Source: Enoplolaimus lenunculus
Lineage: Eukaryota; Nematoda; Enoplea; Enoplida; Thoracostomopsidae
DNA length: 64,000 bases
Direction of reading: 5' to 3'
Assembly: GCA_030248215.1 (NCBI GenBank)
Contig: JASANG010002792.1
Coordinates: 372,001 to 436,000 of the forward strand
The notes under the pieces were generated by a model. The model did no database searches. It saw nothing but the letters and a program-made list of their open reading frames with translations, and was not told where the DNA came from. Below are positions 38,883-52,100 of the stretch, piece by piece; positions within the stretch are counted from its first letter, which is position 1, and the number at the start of each line of letters is the position of its first letter. A program made the translations under genes and the position numbers.

Positions 38883-39368
38883 CTGTAGCGACCCGAATAA
38901 GAGAAGGGGTCTCCATTTAAATCCCAATCAATAGGAGTCCGTCTCCCTAAGAGTCTGTAAGCGGATAGAGTTCCTAAACCCTAATTAGAGTCCGTATCCC
39001 TAACAAGAGTGTAGGCGGATAGAGCCCCTTTGAGTCCCAATCAATAGGAGTCTATATCCCTAATAAGAGTCCATAAGCGGATAGAGTCCCTAAACCCTAG
39101 AGTCCATAAATGTCAATTATTCCTAATTGTTACGCATAAATGACTCCAGAACCAAAAAAAGCTGAGTTCGAAACTCTAAAGCATATATACTTGAGCTTTG
39201 AAAGTACATTGCTATATACGTATAAACTTGCATTATCGCTCAAGCTTTGATGTAAGGCAAAAACGTTTTAATTCAACGGATTGTTGCAATACCGGATATA
39301 CATATCAGTAACGAAGGGTGACGGAGGGCGGGTTGAAAATAAGCCCCCTCTTATTCGGGTCACTACAG
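38883..39368 (+). mobile_element. MITE with CTGTAGYGACC ends and TA target duplication, copy 2
   Basis: Ends CTGTAGCGACCCGAATAAG and the complement of CTTATTCGGGTCACTACAG, flanked by TA on each side. The left part has four diverged internal units (AGAGTCC..ATCCCTAA, GCGGATAGAGT). Related to the reverse-orientation copy at 6842-7292. Non-coding. Confidence 0.75.
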
Positions 39369-39914
39369 TAAACATACCAATCCACATCATTTAAATAATA
39401 CAAGTTTAACAGACGACTAGTTTATATGACAATATCAGCACATCAATTAAATTAGTTAATACAATAGTGCATACCCCAAAATGATTCTTATAAATTTTCA
39501 GGTTCTATATTCACGTATTTTCGAAATGAAAACAAGCCGCTTGGATAAAATTTTAATATCTAGTTCAGCCTCTGGCTATCGAAGCAAGTGAAAACCTAAA
39601 CGTAACTTTAACACTAAATCCTGATACAAAGCGATAATTTTGAAACTCTGGGAGCGGTCCCCACTTGCTGAACCTCTGATTCAGAGCAGCATATACATAT
39701 AAAGCAAATAATTATACACTCTTTATGTCATAGCCCAAACCATAATTCACCCCAATTTGACAAGACGATTAGCTGGTGCAAATACTCTTTTCTGATTGGC
39801 TAAGTAATCGCCACTTGTTGGCTACCAAACAGTTTGTTGAAGTAGAATCAAGTTGGCTTACGAATATCAAGTAATGAATCAGGAAACAGGCAGCCTTGCC
39901 GGACACAATTCCGC

Positions 39915-40108
39915 CTTGGGCTAGCCCAAGTCGTTATTTCGCTTTGGACTAGCCCAAGTCGTTATTTCGCTTTGGACTAGCCCAAGTCGTTATTTCGCTT
40001 TGGACTAGCCCAAGTCGTTATTTCGCTTTGGACTAGCCCAAGTCGTTATTTCGCTTTGGACTAGCCCAAGTCGTTATTTCGCTTTGGACTAGTCCAATTC
40101 GGAATTGG
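39915..40108. repeat. 28-bp minisatellite, seven units
   Basis: Units start at 39915, 39942, 39970, 39998, 40026, 40054 and 40082. The five from 39942 are identical. Each holds a CTAG-centred near palindrome; in the first unit it is the perfect 16-mer CTTGGGCTAGCCCAAG. The array sits between GGCAGCC (39890) and GGGCTGCC (about 40125), which may be short inverted ends of a host element. Confidence 0.85.
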
Positions 40109-40351
40109 GCTGAGTTATGACTTGGGCTGCCACATATATTCATCCGCCACAAATTTTGTGAAGAGTTTTTAACTTTACGTTTTCACTGGATTGCGTAATA
40201 AATGAAAGATTGTAAATCTGAAGTCAATTTTTGTAAAGTCGAACAAACAGCCCTTTGTTAAAGTAACCTCTCATAACTTGGCGCCTGAGACCCTGATTCT
40301 AAAGTTCATATTCATAAAACAGTAAAAAGTAAACATGAGACATGCTTGTCA

Positions 40352-40500
40352 GTTAGAGAGGCGGGCTGCGTGGCACAGTGGTAGAGCGTTCGTTTAAGGA
40401 TCCGCTGGTTTGAAGTTCGATACTTGCTCTGTAAGCCCGCTTTTCCAGCTGCTTAGTTAAAAGGTCTGAAGTAATGGTTTCTATATAACTTCAGGTTGCC
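40352..40500 (+). repeat. tRNA-derived SINE, family A, copy 2
   Basis: Aligns with 32568-32720: AGAGAGGCGGGCTGCGTGGC, A box TGGCACAGTGG, B box GTTCGATAC, then the shared body CGCTTTTCCAGCTGCTTAGT. Confidence 0.7.
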
Positions 40501-40544
40501 TTTCATGATTTACATTGTTTTACAGCAATACATATCCCCACTGT

Positions 40545-40969
40545 TATAGATGGGCACCAGATATCGGGATACGAAAAATATCCCAAATGAAATACATATC
40601 CGTCCGGATATCCGAAATACTACTGTGTAAAAAATTTTTTGGAATAATTTGCAATGTTTCACCTCTAAAGCCCCTGAGCTGAGGAAAAGAAATTCTGCTT
40701 TCAAACCCGGTCAGAATATTGAGCTAAATTCTTGACGATTTTTGTGGATAGATTTGGTTTTTCGGTTTGGGTCAAGGTACTTCCCTTAGAGCAACAAGTT
40801 AAAACCACTGCTTGAGAAACGAGATCGAAATCCAAAAAACGCAAAATCGAGTTTTGGATATGCGAAACAGAAATATTTAATTTCGGCTACCCAGATATAT
40901 ATCCAGATAAATATCCGGCAAGAATTGCCGGATATCCGGATATGAAAAAATAACCGATGCCCATCACTA
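40545..40969. mobile_element. hAT-like MITE with TAGNGATGGGC ends
   Basis: Ends TATAGATGGGCACCAGATAT and the complement of AACCGATGCCCATCACTA, with CCGGATATCCGGATAT units inside. Terminal sequence of the TAGNGNTGGGC type is common in hAT elements. The flanks do not give a clean 8-bp duplication. Confidence 0.55.
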
Positions 40970-42466
40970 CTTTTTATAGTTAACACACAGCGATAATTGT
41001 TGTGCGCTTCAAAATCGTAACACTTCGCACGCGATTTGTAATACATGACGAAAAGAGTAGTAAACCATAGCCTTGAAATTCAATATCTCAAAAAGCCAAG
41101 TACAGTGGATGTGGTCAAAAACAACGAGTAACAAATGTAAACAGATCCGTTTATAATTGTTAATACATATGAGAGCACCTTCTATCCTGTATACACAGAT
41201 TAAGATGAACACGATATTACCAACAACAACGTCACAACATAGATGCTGCAGAAAAAGCTAACAAGTAATTAACACGCGATTGCACTCGGTAGAAATTCAA
41301 CAAAAATACAGATTAAACAATGATTTTTTTTACCAGAACGACAGCTAATTTGGCTGCAACTTTGTTGACCTACAACACGGATATGCATGCTACACTTCAT
41401 AACAGCTGTTACGATTTTCTAAAAACATTTTGTTGTCTTACATCTTTATACAAATTTACTAAAATATTTGAACACAGCGACATAGAAGTGGTACAAGTAA
41501 TCGTTGTAGACTTGATTTTGTTTAGGGCGTCCAAAGACCTTAAATCATACTTAAACATTTTTACGCTTTACCTCAGTCTTAACTTCGCGTAATTGGTAAA
41601 TATCGGGTGTTTGCGAGGAATAGGATTGATCAAAAACGCGATGACACTAAATCGTGCGACCAAATTTTTTTCGAATACTAATACAAATATACAAACTAAA
41701 ATTTGACTTTAGTAACTAAAACACGTACGCAAACATTAAGTCATAGACAATTTTTAAAATATAATATATAGAACAAAATCAAAGCCATAAAACATAATAT
41801 GCTGATACTAGATAAACATGACTGGAGAATAACAAATTATGCTGCCACCTGATAACTTTAGGATTGTTCAGTTGGATTTTTTCCCGTATATCAACCTGGA
41901 TGCTCCAAAACATTGCGTGTGATCTTTAAATTTTTTTTGCGTATTTAAACACTTTAAACACGTATTAGCTTCTCCGAATCATGCCTCACCAAATTTAAAA
42001 TTTTAAAAAAATTTGGAAAAAACCTGTCAAGATTAGAAATTACTTTAACTGTGATTTAATATAAATGTAGATTGTTCTCCAGTAGCAATAACCCAAATTG
42101 TATATTATGGTATACCTAGAAATTGTGTAACGAGTAGCAAACCAACATCAGAAACAGACACGTTAACCTATTGGCTCTGCAACCAAAAATTATGATTCAC
42201 AGGGAGTATTAAAAATGCTGCGCGTTAATAACACAATTTTATAGAAAAACAGTGAAACATCGATCCCAATGTTTTCCGAAAGAAAGTACCATAGTGATTA
42301 TTGGCGAAGGTACGCAATTTGGCCTTGGCTGACGTTTGTACATGTGTTATATAGCAAAACGTTGAAGCTGAAAGGGCCATAACTTTTGGACCGGAGGTCC
42401 TGTAGCCTGAAAGATGATACCGCTGAACTCAGCTGGCCGAAATCTAGTTTTTCATTAATTCCTAGG
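40970..42466. other. Gene-free stretch
   Basis: No gene or element that I can support between the MITEs at 40969 and 42467. Confidence 0.35.
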
Positions 42467-42838
42467 TAGGGTGCGACCGGATATTAATTTACCGGATACC
42501 GGATATTGTATATATTGAAATAATTTATTTTTTCGCTGTATTTTTAGTGTGCTCAAGGTTTTCGTCTGTTATAGATTTTATAATTGCTGCTGATAAACTG
42601 AAATAATACAATAATGCGTTTAACGATCGCTCACTTAAGTTAAAAAAACTAAAACGTATTGAAACTTGAATTTCTTGGCCTGCCCAGAAATGTAGGATTA
42701 AAGACGCTTACTTGCAAAAAGCAAATTTATGATATGCGGCACCACAACGATAAATATCTATACCGGATACCGAAACTGGTTACGGATATCAGTATTTGCC
42801 GGATAATAAACCGGAACCGCATATCCGGTCGCACCCCG
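42467..42838 (-). mobile_element. hAT-like CCGGATA-type MITE, 372 bp, in the ZIP 3' region
   Basis: Ends TAGGGTGCGACCGGATAT and the complement of ATATCCGGTCGCACCCCG, flanked by TTCCTAGG and CTCCTAAG (6 of 8). It starts 81 bp past the ZIP stop codon and contains a minus-strand AATAAA at 42526-42531. Non-coding. Confidence 0.75.
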
Positions 42839-42919
42839 CTCCTAAGGGTTCATATTCCGTACATCCCCCGTAATAATTCATGTTCGAAATGCTTGCTACT
42901 CATTGCTTTTTGCAAAACA

Positions 42920-43097
42920 TTACTCAACTGTAATTTCACCACCGTACTGTGCCATCACGTACATTAGAACTAAACCGGTAAGAATTCCTATTGACTGAAC
43001 AGATAATACTTGAAGCGTTTTCCAGATCCCGTGTGGTATCGCTTTGTCAACGGATGTGTTCATTTCAGGCACCTGAAAACGAAAAAAATGAAATGAA

Positions 43098-43194
<97 letters not shown>

Positions 43195-46100
43195 TATATA
43201 TAATATATACTAAGGTTACGATAGCCATATCATCTTATAGATCCATATTAACCGTGGATCTGTCCACTAAGCCTAAAGTCAACGCCTAAACATAAACCTA
43301 AGACACCCAGTCTTCTTATCTCACGTGGGCAAAGTTATCTTGTTAAAAACGCTACAGCAAACACTAAACAGCAACCAATTTTGCACAACACGTTATTATA
43401 TGCACAACGTTTGATTTATTATCCAAACAAGTACGTTAAATCTCACTAAACACGGTGTGTTGATGATTACACGAAAATAAGTCAGGAAACAAATAATCAG
43501 TACACTTAGGTGCGACAAAACTGATGATTTCGTATATTCCTTGAATTACTGACATATTGGCGTGAAACCATTTGATTCAAAAACTTATTTAGATGCCTGA
43601 GTACTTCACTCAGGGTTGGAATCGTCAACGGCTTAAATATTGGGCACGTGAGCCTTAGCGATATAGAGTAAGTTCGGCGCCCGTGAGACGAAGTACACCG
43701 GTGCCGCGCGCGACCTTTCTGACTCATAAGCCGATGAAACACAGCGTAGGTTTGATATTTTGTATTAATATTTAGATAAGTGTTTTATTTCTGCTCCAGC
43801 AGACAAGATGCGTTGTGTGATAATTTCTGTTCGCAGAATATATTTGTGCGGGTATCAATAACAATTCGTCGCTCGACACCTTGTCGTCCAACAGTGTCCT
43901 AAAGCCTATGGGTAAATCTAAGCATAATCCTGAGCATATCACAAGCACAAGCGTAGTAATGGGTAACGAATTGTCGAGTCGACGGTAAATTTTGGGTCAA
44001 GATACTGTCTATATTTTGATTTAGATTTAGTTGGTAAACTAAACTGGGTATCGAATTGCCGTATCCTTGAAACCTCTGCTAGGGTATTTACTTTCGTTCA
44101 CACTAGTGTTAATTTAAAAGACGAAAGTTTTCCCCTTACAGCGTTTGCATAATTACAACGTAATATGTTTTAGGCTTGGGTTCAGCTTCGGGTTATGCTT
44201 AAGCATAGATTTAATCTCAAACTTAGGCTATACTATTATGGCTCGGCAAGTAAACACGTACCCCTTACCCTTATATAAATGGTCTTTAACCTGCAAAACA
44301 GTACAAAGCATTACCATCACCACCACCATTACCACTGCGATTTTTATTATACAGAGATTATCTTAGGATCTGCAAAAACTAATCTGGCTTCGCGTTTTTT
44401 GGAATACCTTTGCACAGTTACATATTAGGGTTCAACCGGATACCAAAAATACAAGAGCCGGATTGTCGGATAATTAAGTACAGATACCAACAAAAAATTA
44501 CATCCAATTATGCTAATTTAGTGGTATATACTTGCTATATGTTGTAATTTTGCTTTCACAAGAGTCTTAGTGATAAGTTGTGTTTCTTGAAGTGGTTATG
44601 TTTGTCATTTCGAACAAAGTACACAGCGAATATTGTGACTTTGTTCGTTATGTTATACCTTTCAGCAATAAATATCCGACAATGCCTAATAACGAAGCTG
44701 TATGTCAATATTTTGCCGGAGCCGGATATCCAATTGAATCCATTACATACGTTGTTTGTATGTAGACAGTGTTTATCGTTGCCTATTCTTAACCAAAATA
44801 TGCATTGGACGGTCCTACCTGGTGCCTATAAATTGCCAAAGTTCTAGAAAATTCCAAAATAACAATGACCTTGTAAAGAAAACCATAGAAATTAAAAACA
44901 ACCAAGTTATTTTTTACATCTATGACCTCACTGCCAAAAATACGGCATAAACAACAATAATTGTGGTACTGTTTTTTGGAAAAACAGCAATTTACGGGTC
45001 ATATATAGTTGTCAACACTTCAACAGTTGTTTTTTTGCAAAACTGAAAGTTATGCTGGACAAAAAGCGACCAGAATGCCAGCTTTGATTGGACAAAACAA
45101 AAGCAAAATATCCTAAATACACGTAAAGTGCAATCGGATTGAAAAAAATACCGACTCCGCACAGCGCATCACTTTGGGTTTAGTATGAAATAATGCAAAT
45201 CCAGTAGTGTGTCCGCTCACAGATGAGCAACTTTACTAAGCTTATTTATTTACATGTGCAAAGACCTAGCTGGGATTCCATTTCGGGCGGCTTATAACGT
45301 CAGTTGGCTTGTAGAATCTAGCGGGTTTCGGTTAATCGAACGTTTTTAAATAAGTGCCTTATCACCTATCCGGGATTTCAACGGAGGGAGAGGGATATAT
45401 GGAAATTTTCCAGTAATCCTTTCCTTGTATACCTACACTATAGTATGCCTTTCAATGTTTACCAAATTTGTTTTGCCATTCCGAAAATTGATTATAAAAT
45501 ACACAATAATGTAAAATTTTCCACAGTCACAAAACCGGTAAAACGATTCACACCTTCGGACTGTGCTATTTTGCTATATGAACTGCGAAACAAACATGTT
45601 GTAATATCGCATAACAATGACAAAAGTAAAAAATCAAAACAAATTGTAGCGCATCTGGACTGGATGCATACCATATTTGCAAGCGAAATATACAGAAACA
45701 TTCCACCCGCAAGGCCAAAGATATAAACGGACGCTTCAGCTAGTTCGCCGACAAGCACTCCAAGCACAAAGCCAAGATAGCACGTCGCTGCCGACAGTAG
45801 ATTGTACACAAATGCCTGACGCAAGCTCATACCAGCACTGAGCAATATCGCAACGTCTCCTGTAATGATAAATGAGAATAAATCAATGTAGTTTCAATGA
45901 TTACAGCAATATTTCGACTTGCTCTAAGGTCAAAAAGTTTATTATATGATTTCTTTAGTTCTACTGTATCGAATCTCTTCGTCGTTAACTAATTTTAAAA
46001 CCTCGTGGCAGCGATGGGAGTGTCGGTCTCGGTTTCTGGCAAGTCTCGGTATATGGCAGGTCTCAGTCTCGGTTTTTAGTCTCAGTGGTGTCGAACCGAG

Positions 46101-49100
46101 ACCAGAAGTCGAAGATTCAGCAAATGTATGGCTGTATTGTTGAAGGAAGTTATACCTGATAAATACAATTTCTCTGTGAATTTATGAATTTTTATATAGC
46201 TATGCAATAATTATTAGCATAGATTATATTCTGATAAAACACAGTTACTATAAAAACATAAAAACAACGAAAAAACATAAAAAATAATTTATATATATTG
46301 AAAGTTTTAACCAAAAATTAACCGAGACCGAAACTTTTCATGTCCGGTCTAGATAGCTAGGCCTTGGTTTTTACCCTAGACCGCCCATCCCTGCCTAATA
46401 GCAGGAATACATTGTAAAATAACAAAAACAAATTACACGTCCGCAACTACGTGCGGGTGGGGTGGTGGCAAGAGGGTGCCCCTACATACACATTCGCACC
46501 ATGCATGGCCAGTTTTTTCAACTGCATTAGAAAATTCTGTCAGAAAATTTTTGCTTGCCCCCTCTGGAAATATTTGTTCCTCTTTTGCTCAGAAAAAATC
46601 CTGAATGCAGGAAGATGGTTATTTTCAATTAATCAGAGAGCACGTAAATTTCGCTAGTTACGCAAAACGCAACTTAAGTGAAAATTTCCTGACACATCGT
46701 AAACGCCGTGTTTAGCACAGTACATAATATTGATTGATTGTATTGTACTTAATGCTTAATTGATTGTGCTGCTTTATTTGAAACTACAGCCGTTTAACTT
46801 TCGCTATTTCATGTATAAACATTAACAAACGCGTATGTGTAATGCAACTACAGAAAAACTATTTCAAAGCAAAAGTAAAGTAAATGATACATATGTGAAA
46901 AATAAGCAACCCAAAGTACGCCTCATATGTAATATGCACTCAAATTAATTTTCTACAATATATGTCCTGTGCAGGATGCGACCGGATACCAAAAACTGCC
47001 GGAGCCGGATAATCTAATATTCGGCCGGAGCCGGATATCCGGTCGCACCCTGGTACTGTGGTATTTTTTCACACGGCGCGAGGCTAAACTAGGTTTAACT
47101 ACTAACGTTCTTTCAAAAAAAATTTCGGCACGTTTCCGATAAGTGCCCGCATTGTGGGTACAAACGGGAAAGACAAATTTTTTCTACGGCCGTATTTTCA
47201 GTTAGGAATGTTTCTGATACAAATGATGTTGACTCGTTAACCTAGCCATGTGTTCAACTATGCACACTTCGCATCGTACCAAGCTCGTGTGGAAACTCTT
47301 CACACAGCACCGCCAGCGAAACACTAATGCCACTGAATACACGCTGAGAAAACGCGGCACCAATTGACAGCCCATCGATGAAATTGTGCAGCCCATCGCC
47401 AAAAATAATCATCCACGCAACTGTACCGATTACACTATCACCCGGTTTGAATTCGATGTCATGATCGTGCGGACACATCGCGTGCGCTGTTTTCACTGTC
47501 TGAAATTTATATTCTTTTCGGAATGTCGGCAGCGTCAACGAAAAGTTTAGTCGGAACGAGACGAGACAGTGTTTGAGACTAAACATACTTGAGTCCCACC
47601 AGAAATTTTTGGTGACTTCAGATGACATTGAGACTTCAGTTCGTCATTTAAACTTAAGAAATTGCAATTTCTGAGTTTTCAATAAACTCACCGCAATGAA
47701 CACTGCAACGTGTCAAATTTCTGAAGCGTAATAATATGATCAGAGCAGTTCCCAGCACTGCCGATGTCTATCCCATCAACAAAACAGCCAGGCCCGCTGT
47801 TTAAGCAAACAATTAATTACTGCTTGCAACTTTCCAATATATAGCGAAATCAATTTGAAGCCGTAATAATGTCGTTTTTGTGGTTTTTAGCACTTAGATT
47901 TCTCGAATCAATTTGCATGCGCTGTTTAATATTAGTTTTCCAACACCATTTTAGCATGCGCAATAGAATACCTATGCGCCTTCTACTAACGTGGAAAACC
48001 GATTGATTAAGTAAGTTTCAAAGAAATCTAATGGAATTGCGAGAAAAAAAATCTTCTTCATAGTATCCACAGAAAACTATTGGCTACTTCCATCACAGCG
48101 AAATCTACAACACTGAGATAACGTTTACACGAAATATTTGGGTTATAACGCAAGCAAATTATACACCTATTTTGACGTTTTGCAAGCAGAAATCTAGGCG
48201 TCCGTACGCGTATATATGTAACCTACGTATATGATTACATATACATACTTGTACAGGGTTATTTCAGCATGCAGAACTTTTTACTTCATTTTACTCGAAC
48301 ATTAATATCGTGTTGTGCGTCTAAATAGCAAGCGCGAAGCCGTTAGCTGATATTGTCTGTTTTACTTCGATCAATTGCTGTACAGTACTATATTCGGTGC
48401 TTTATTTAATTGGGTTTGAAATTTTGTATCAAATTCATTGCAGCTATAACGCAAAACTTCACCACTAATCTTTATAATACTGGTCTCACTGACGGCGCGG
48501 GTAAAAGGTGGCTCGCAGGTAGATCTTTTCAGTGCGGATATACCCGCGGGTACATAAACCTTATTTGCGTGGGTAAAGCGCGGGTCGAGTAAAAAATAAA
48601 AATCCTTACCGACATCCCACTCTGGTTACTTGTACAATGCGTATAAAATATCAAGCGTGAAAGCGCTATATTCTATACCGTGACTCCAACAACTATTTTG
48701 TCTCAGCTGTAGCTGGGCCGAAACAGGCACTAATTATTCTGATGTATAGACCAGACAAGAGTTGTAACAAAAACACTTTCATATTTACACTGCCAATCAG
48801 ATTCAGCCTACTTTAAAGCGCGGCCCAGTGAACTACGAAGCACATTATTATTTTATAAAATAATGTAGTGAATGATAAATATGTTCTTTTGTAAAAATGC
48901 CAGCGAAAGAAGCAAATTTTTAGCACAAGTAACGAACATTTTTAAGGAAAACGTATCTCAACGAATGTTTAGGATACAACCTTTGTGTTAAAATCTAAAA
49001 TGGTGTGCAAAAATTTAGTTGAGTTGGCTTTCTCACTGATTTTCGCCCAATAACCCACTGGTTGTATAAACTGCATGCGCATAATATGGCGCAAAACTGA

Positions 49101-52100
49101 GAAATAATCAACCAATCGTTCCCAATATCGCTAAATCTGATATTATGTTTCCTGCAAAATTTTAAAAAATCTTGACCATGTGCCCGCTTAAATACATCAT
49201 AGCCATTTCAGCTTCGGACTTCCGGTATAAATACCAGTCGCGACAAATTGTCAAAAAGAAAACAAAGAAACTATAATAATCTACTGGCAGATTCAACTAC
49301 TTTAAATGCTATACATCTACGAGTACAAGTTACATAACATAATACATACCACAGAATGGTTTTTACTTGATATTCGCTGAAAGGACATTAAGTATGTACA
49401 CCCTTACAAGCACAATAGAATTAGACTTGAATGATAAATGGAAGCCTAACCAATTTAATCTGTGCTGTGGGAACTTACCAAACACATTGTACCCTCCCTA
49501 TTTTCTGCATCTATATCAATATTCAAAAATTTTAATACACTCAATAAATGCTATGACTTTACCAATATTGTGCAACCTACCCTTATTTCTGTCTAAAACA
49601 TTTGGTGTCAAAGCTTATCCCTAAATAGTTCTTGTTCGCTCAAGTGAAGATACAATCATAGTGATAGCGATAAATGTCCATTGCACTCAAGCGCCACTGG
49701 ATTGTTGACATAGATATTTATCTAATTATTCAGGTTCTGTCACAATAACATCGAAAGATGAAGCATTTTTTCGGCATTTCTTTTAAATAACAATCATATT
49801 CGCGTTCTACACAAAGATTATATATTTACAGGAGACAAGCTGGGACAAGCTAATTATTAACAGATATTTTGGAAAAAGAAGTTAATGAAATATATATCGT
49901 AGCCCTCCGTTTGAAAAGGGTCAGACAACATGTCAATGCACTCACGAAAATGAGTAGCATTATTGCAAGAGCCAATAGTAGCAACAAATAGAACGTCAAG
50001 TTTTCTTTTTCACAACACACAACGCATAGCTCTAATGCGGCGTTCCCAATATAAAATTCACGCTTGCAACGAAAACTGTGTTGGTGTAGGCGTGAGTTAA
50101 CGACTAACCGTTAAAACACATTATAAATTTTTCGCTGACATTCTCTAAACACTGCTGCAGATCATGAATTTAATATTGTGAATGGCGCATTACACTTAAA
50201 ACACGCTATGACCAACCTGTCGATTGAGAGAACTAATCGAAACATTGAAATCAGGTTTCATTTTCACACTCAACAACGGCTGTGGACGTGGTCCTCCTAC
50301 TGCGATCTTGGGCTTGCATTCACCTCCTGGCATATCTCTGTCCGTAAAACGAATGGCTTTTTTGTCAATCTCGTTTCTTGCACCAGCTAAGACAATATTC
50401 TCGTCGGTTGTACGTGACGAAATATCAACAGAATCGACTTCATTGGTTTTGTTCACGGTATTAGTTGCTTTTGAATCTCCATCACCCTGTCCGCCACCAC
50501 AAGACACACATAGCTTTCCAGTTTCGACCAAATCTACGCATTTTCCAACATTCTGGCACATCATACCATCACCAGGCAATTTCTATACATAACATAAATA
50601 AATACTTTTATCTACTTCAGTAATAACAAAGCATTACTCAGTCACATTATTTTTCTACAAACCTAAAAGCGTACCATGTTTTAGCGCAGTTCTCAGAGTC
50701 AGGGTGGAACCGGAATTTTGGTCCCGGCATTTTATTGACCTTGCGGTTCCGGGATTATTAAAATCTAAAATACAACAGATAAAGTGAATAACTATCTCCG
50801 ACTAGAGTTATTTCACCAATAACATAGCAAAACGAAAATTAAAATGAATTTTTCGGTGGCATGTATTTTTCATTTTCCGGTTCCGGTTCCGCTTACGATA
50901 ATTTTTCCAATTCCGGCTCCGGTTTCGGTAAATTGTAATTCCGGTAGTTCCCTGCTCACAGTACAATATAGTGCGTTCCGATTTGTGGGCAGCTTTTGAA
51001 AAATTAATTCGCGAACGCTCAGTAGAAAAGCAAATATCATAGAACAAAAGTATTATATTCTTTAAGACAACTTCTAAATTTCAATTTTAATTTCAGTTAA
51101 AAGTGCAATCAGGATTGGAAAGGAATATTAACAGGAATCAGAATTTCATTTGCACTTGCAATCACAAAAAAACTACATTAGTTATACAGTACTATTCAGC
51201 AGTGCCACATTTACAGTTACTACATCTATATCTATCATGATTTACCAAGTATTACAAAAGGAAAAATTTCTAGTCTGTAGTCTTTCTTACAAAAGACAGT
51301 TTTCGCAAACAAATCAAACCATACATGACACTAAACACTGCAAGCGAGGATAATTGCAGTAGACTTAGGAATCTTTGCTACAAGCAATAATATATACCTA
51401 CGATGCGATGAACTTATGAAAAACGTGAAACCATGTCCGCGATTAGTACATAGTTCTAACAGTTTCACAGCCATTACACCATAATATAGGGCGAAACAGA
51501 CAACTGGTGAAAGATGTTAACCCATTCGAAAACAAAAGACAAGTTTCGTTTTGAAGCGATGTATGTTGTAGAGTTGATTCGGGTCCGGTACTAACCGGGG
51601 CAATGTTAGAACACTTAAGATAACTTAACCATCAACATGAGCGGTAAACGGTTCACATCCGATTTCAATACTGATTCCGATTAAATTAAGTTCCGTTTGG
51701 CACCCATTGTATGTGTTTCGTATGAAGTTGTAACTGTTAGTTTTCTTAAATTTAACATGTTGAAACTTAATGTTTCGCGCGATTTTAACATTTTCAAACT
51801 AAAGCCGAGCGTGACAGAATTTGTTTTCATTGCAAATCAATTAAGGATTCTATGTAAAAACTGGCAACGGCAAATAACGTGTTGGCACTGCGCAATCTCT
51901 AGTATGTAGATAAATACGCCGCATAATTCATTGTCTTAAATCAAGTGTCGACGTTTAAAAGATCGAATCAGTCAATAAGAAACAGCTTGCACATTAGACA
52001 CAAAGTACCTACGTATATTAAGCTGTGATCAATCAAAACAGGACATAAATTGTAACTCCGTATATACAATACGTGCCTCCACCAAGTGTGCTAAACAGCT

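Noticed and set aside
39915-40108. CRISPR array (28-bp direct repeats)
   Set aside because: The units are contiguous without unique spacers and the genome is eukaryotic, so it is a minisatellite.
42991-43228. ORFs rich in Ile-Tyr repeats on both strands
   Set aside because: They are translations of the (TA)n microsatellite.
50224-50592. A 122-aa plus-strand ORF
   Set aside because: It is the opposite strand of ZIP exon 6, whose phase and neighbours are well supported.
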